From an uncultured beta proteobacterium (lineage in GTDB: Bacteria; Pseudomonadota; Gammaproteobacteria; Burkholderiales; Rhodocyclaceae), in the NCBI GenBank assembly GCA_903886975.1, contig CAISOB010000014.1:1-37013 (forward strand): a stretch of 37,013 nucleotides of DNA. The letters run 5' to 3'. Below the pieces are notes generated by a model. The model did no database searches. It was not told where the DNA came from and saw nothing but the letters and a program-made list of their open reading frames with translations. Made by a program: the position numbers and the translations under genes. Positions 35,152 to 37,013 of this stretch are shown piece after piece (position 1 is the stretch's first letter; each line of letters starts with the position of its first letter).

Positions 35152-35916
35152 TTATTCCCGCAAGATCCCCATATCCATGAAAATCGTGGTTAATTGCTTC
35201 TTGTAGTCCAAAAATTCCGCGCTTTCCGCAATGTGGAGACGCCTTGGACGAGGCAAGTCAATCCCTATTTCGCTATGAATCGTTCCAGGACGTGGTGAGA
35301 CGACGATGACCCGGTCGGAGAGCAATATTGCTTCACTGATATCATGGGTCACCAACATGACCGTACTCTTCAGGTTGAGCCACAGCTTTTCAAGATCTAT
35401 ACGCATTTGCTCGCGAGTCAGTGCGTCAAGAGCACCAAAAGGTTCATCCATCATTATTATTTCTGGATAATGCAAGAGCGCCCTGCATATGGATATCCTC
35501 TGCTGCATGCCGCCCGAAAGCTCATAAGGATACTTGTCCTCAAAGCCATTAAGCCCGACAAGCTCTACCAGTTCCTGCGATCTTTGCAGGCACTGTTTCT
35601 TGTCCATATCACGAAGTTCGCCTTGAAGCGCTATATTCTCAATGGCTGAGCGCCATTCGAGCAATAGATGGTCTTGGAAAACAAATCCGACTTCATGGAT
35701 AGGTTTATTTACCTCTTTCCCATCGATCGAAACCTTGCCTTGAGTGGGTCTGGTGAGGCCCGTGGCTATAAACAGCAAGGTACTTTTACCGCATCCACTA
35801 GGGCCTAATATAGATACGAATTCACCTTTTGCAATCTCAAGGTTTATGTCCTTTAGAGCCAATATTCCTCCGGATGCCGACGGGTATTCCATTGAGATAT
35901 TTTCAAATTTCAGCAT
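35152..35916 (-). CDS. ABC transporter ATPase, nitrate/sulfonate/taurine type
   Basis: A 254-residue ATPase of the NitT/TauT (SsuB/TauB-like) family that would power uptake of an organic anion. Marks: Walker A GPSGCGKSTLLF near residues 38-49, Q-loop VGFVFQDHLLLEW, signature ELSGGMQQRISICRAL, Walker B IIMMDEPFGALDALT, and H-loop MLVTHDISEA. The gene seems intact and has the normal length. The codon and base usage are AT-richer than in the rest of the window. The substrate-binding gene lies upstream on the same strand, but the 347 nt between them hold no permease, so the transporter looks incomplete. Confidence 0.9.
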   Translation of the reverse strand: MLKFENISMEYPSASGGILALKDINLEIAKGEFVSILGPSGCGKSTLLFIATGLTRPTQGKVSIDGKEVNKPIHEVGFVFQDHLLLEWRSAIENIALQGELRDMDKKQCLQRSQELVELVGLNGFEDKYPYELSGGMQQRISICRALLHYPEIIMMDEPFGALDALTREQMRIDLEKLWLNLKSTVMLVTHDISEAILLSDRVIVVSPRPGTIHSEIGIDLPRPRRLHIAESAEFLDYKKQLTTIFMDMGILRE

Positions 35917-36263
35917 GTCATCTCCATGCAGCGCCTAGGGCGTAAGAAGCAGCTCGACAGGATTATGGTTCAATCAGTGCCTGCCAGGTCATGTCTTCAG
36001 AAATTCCGAAGGCAACTTGTAGCGGGCGTGCATGAGCAAATTGGCGGTAACCGGCGCGCCGATACTCACGTCGGCGCCATGAAACTGGCGATCAGCTTTC
36101 CGGCGCGCAAACCGTGGCTTCAAGTTCTTGGTGAATGTGCATCAATCCCGTTGTCGCGCCCTGGTCGTTCGAAGCGCCTCTTCCTTCGCAGAGATTCTTA
36201 CCGAGCAGCTAATCAGTCAGAACATCGTTGCGCTTAAGGATTGGATTCGCCTGTGTCGCCATG
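35917..36263. other. 347-nt gap where the permease gene is expected
   Basis: NitT/TauT operons usually have a permease gene of about 750 nt near the ATPase and binding-protein genes. No minus-strand frame or fragment with permease character can be read here. A plus-strand frame (36128-36328) has a helix-like sequence SSFAEILTEQLISQNIVALKDWIR but no start signal; I cannot name it. Confidence 0.45.
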
Positions 36264-36914
36264 TCATTTCGTCAATTGCGGAGCATTCGCCGGGAAAAAA
36301 TCTCTGGTATAGAGGCTTTCAGGTTTGATTGCCGCATCCAGTCCCATGTAATTCTTGAATACGACAATGCTTTCTGCGAACAGCTTATCATCTGCATTGC
36401 ATATTCCGCGAGAATTGCTGGATATCAACAGCTCGAAACCTGCGTTAAGTTGATTCTTTGCTGTATCCGGCAACAAATCCGGAAACCTTTTGAACAGGGA
36501 CCGCAAAGCCTCATCGGGATGCTTGTAAGCCTCGGCCCAACTTTCAGCATAGGCCCTTATAAACCTCTTCAGAAGGTCAGGATTGCCGGTGATCGTATCA
36601 TTATGTGCCACGAGAGCCATGCCCACGGCCTGTACGCCGTAATCTGCATAAGCCAAAATTGAAGGCTCCTGGCCCTTAGCCTTGATTACAAAGGGTTGAT
36701 CATCAATCCCTCCAAGAATGGCATCGACCTGGCCGTTCAATAAGGCGGGCACTTTGCTATTGGGATCCATGGCAATCACCGTCAACTGGTTCCTGCTAAT
36801 GCCCGTATTTTTCAAGAACGCGTCAAATAACTTGGCCGGGCCGTCGCCCTCCGTAATGCCTATTTTCTTTGCAATGTGAATGGCGCGGAATTGGGAGCCA
36901 GCGAGGCGGAGCAA
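36264..36914 (-). pseudogene. 5'-truncated NMT1/SsuA-like ABC substrate-binding protein gene
   Basis: The frame encodes about 205 residues of the C-terminal two-thirds of an NMT1/THI5-like periplasmic binding protein. It begins to match the family at KKIGITEGDGPAKLFDAFLK, with IAMDPNSKVPALLNGQVDAILGG, then PDLLKRFIRAYAESWAEAYKHPDEAL and a normal C terminus. The missing part is the signal peptide and roughly the first 100 residues. The only possible start at 36914 is a TTG with no ribosome binding site. The frame stays open to the window edge, but the residues upstream of about 36890 do not resemble the family. The join therefore looks like a recombination or insertion break. If intact, it would deliver an organic anion or pyrimidine-like compound to the neighbouring ATPase. 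Confidence 0.7.
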
Positions 36915-37013
36915 AAGGTAGCCAGTCGATTGCTTGAAATGGACTCCTGAGAGTCCAGCTTGTGCTGCTGGTTTTTGTCTTGCCTTGGCCAGCGGGCGTA
37001 GCGTAGCGGAGCA
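36896..37013. repeat. hairpin-rich edge sequence with an imperfect direct repeat
   Basis: TGGACTC-CTGA-GAGTCCA (36940-36957) is a perfect 7-bp hairpin. CCAGC (36955-36959) pairs with GCTGG (36967-36971) and is followed by TTTTTG, as in an intrinsic terminator read on the plus strand. GCCAGCG...CGGAGCA occurs twice, at about 36897-36913 and at 36988-37013. It replaces the 5' end of the binding-protein gene and probably belongs to a multi-copy element. Confidence 0.45.

Overview
The window is high-GC DNA with the gene content of a betaproteobacterium, perhaps from the Rhodocyclales/Sterolibacteriaceae area. That placement is inferred from protein style and synteny, not from a search. The clues are an aceE-aceF-lpdA operon whose E3 carries its own lipoyl domain, a DUF3014 protein, msrPQ, iorAB and a purE/sua5/folD cluster. 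Most of the window is ordinary chromosomal housekeeping. Three stretches look like accessory or eroded DNA: about 20.0-22.1 kb, 22.5-22.9 kb and 33.4-37.0 kb.

Layout. 0.28-0.89 kb: a BrnT/BrnA-like toxin-antitoxin pair with a promoter/operator so close that the toxin mRNA should be leaderless. 1.0-3.05 kb: a DUF3014 protein and a class V aminotransferase. 3.08-6.77 kb (minus): msrP-msrQ-SDR, then an MFS carrier. 7.0-10.2 kb (plus): an EamA carrier; a tiny lysine-rich ORF ending in an 18-bp hairpin; an ABC exporter with a reduced ATPase domain; a periplasmic SRPBCC protein. 10.2-15.3 kb (minus): folD, purE, sua5 and iorA-iorB, with a REP-like repeat between folD and iorB. 15.4-19.95 kb (minus): a PPOX-family protein and the series HAD phosphatase, transketolase, PfkB sugar kinase.

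20.3-21.6 kb: a 3' remnant of an MFS transporter, two RNA hairpins and an orphan L-threonate-dehydrogenase-like gene, followed by a Shine-Dalgarno sequence with no gene behind it. 22.07-27.36 kb (minus): a cysteine-containing exported protein of unknown function, a 1037-residue exported TPR-CHAT protease and a bacteriohemerythrin. 27.5-33.4 kb (plus): the pyruvate dehydrogenase operon, preceded by a 15-bp direct repeat and closed by a clear intrinsic terminator. 34.0-37.0 kb: a dihydrodipicolinate-synthase-like enzyme, then an AT-richer ABC uptake remnant. The remnant has an ATPase and a 5'-truncated substrate-binding gene but no permease, and it abuts a hairpin-rich sequence at the window edge.

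How the parts work together. MsrPQ repairs oxidised periplasmic methionines. The tkt-pfkB-HAD group handles sugar phosphates. PDH feeds acetyl-CoA to central metabolism. IorAB oxidises aromatic 2-oxo acids to acyl-CoA with ferredoxin. The best candidates for something undescribed are (i) the tiny peptide / hairpin / reduced-NBD ABC / SRPBCC unit at 8.0-10.2 kb and (ii) the exported TPR-CHAT protease with its unknown upstream neighbour at 22.9-27.4 kb. Both are hypotheses drawn from gene arrangement.
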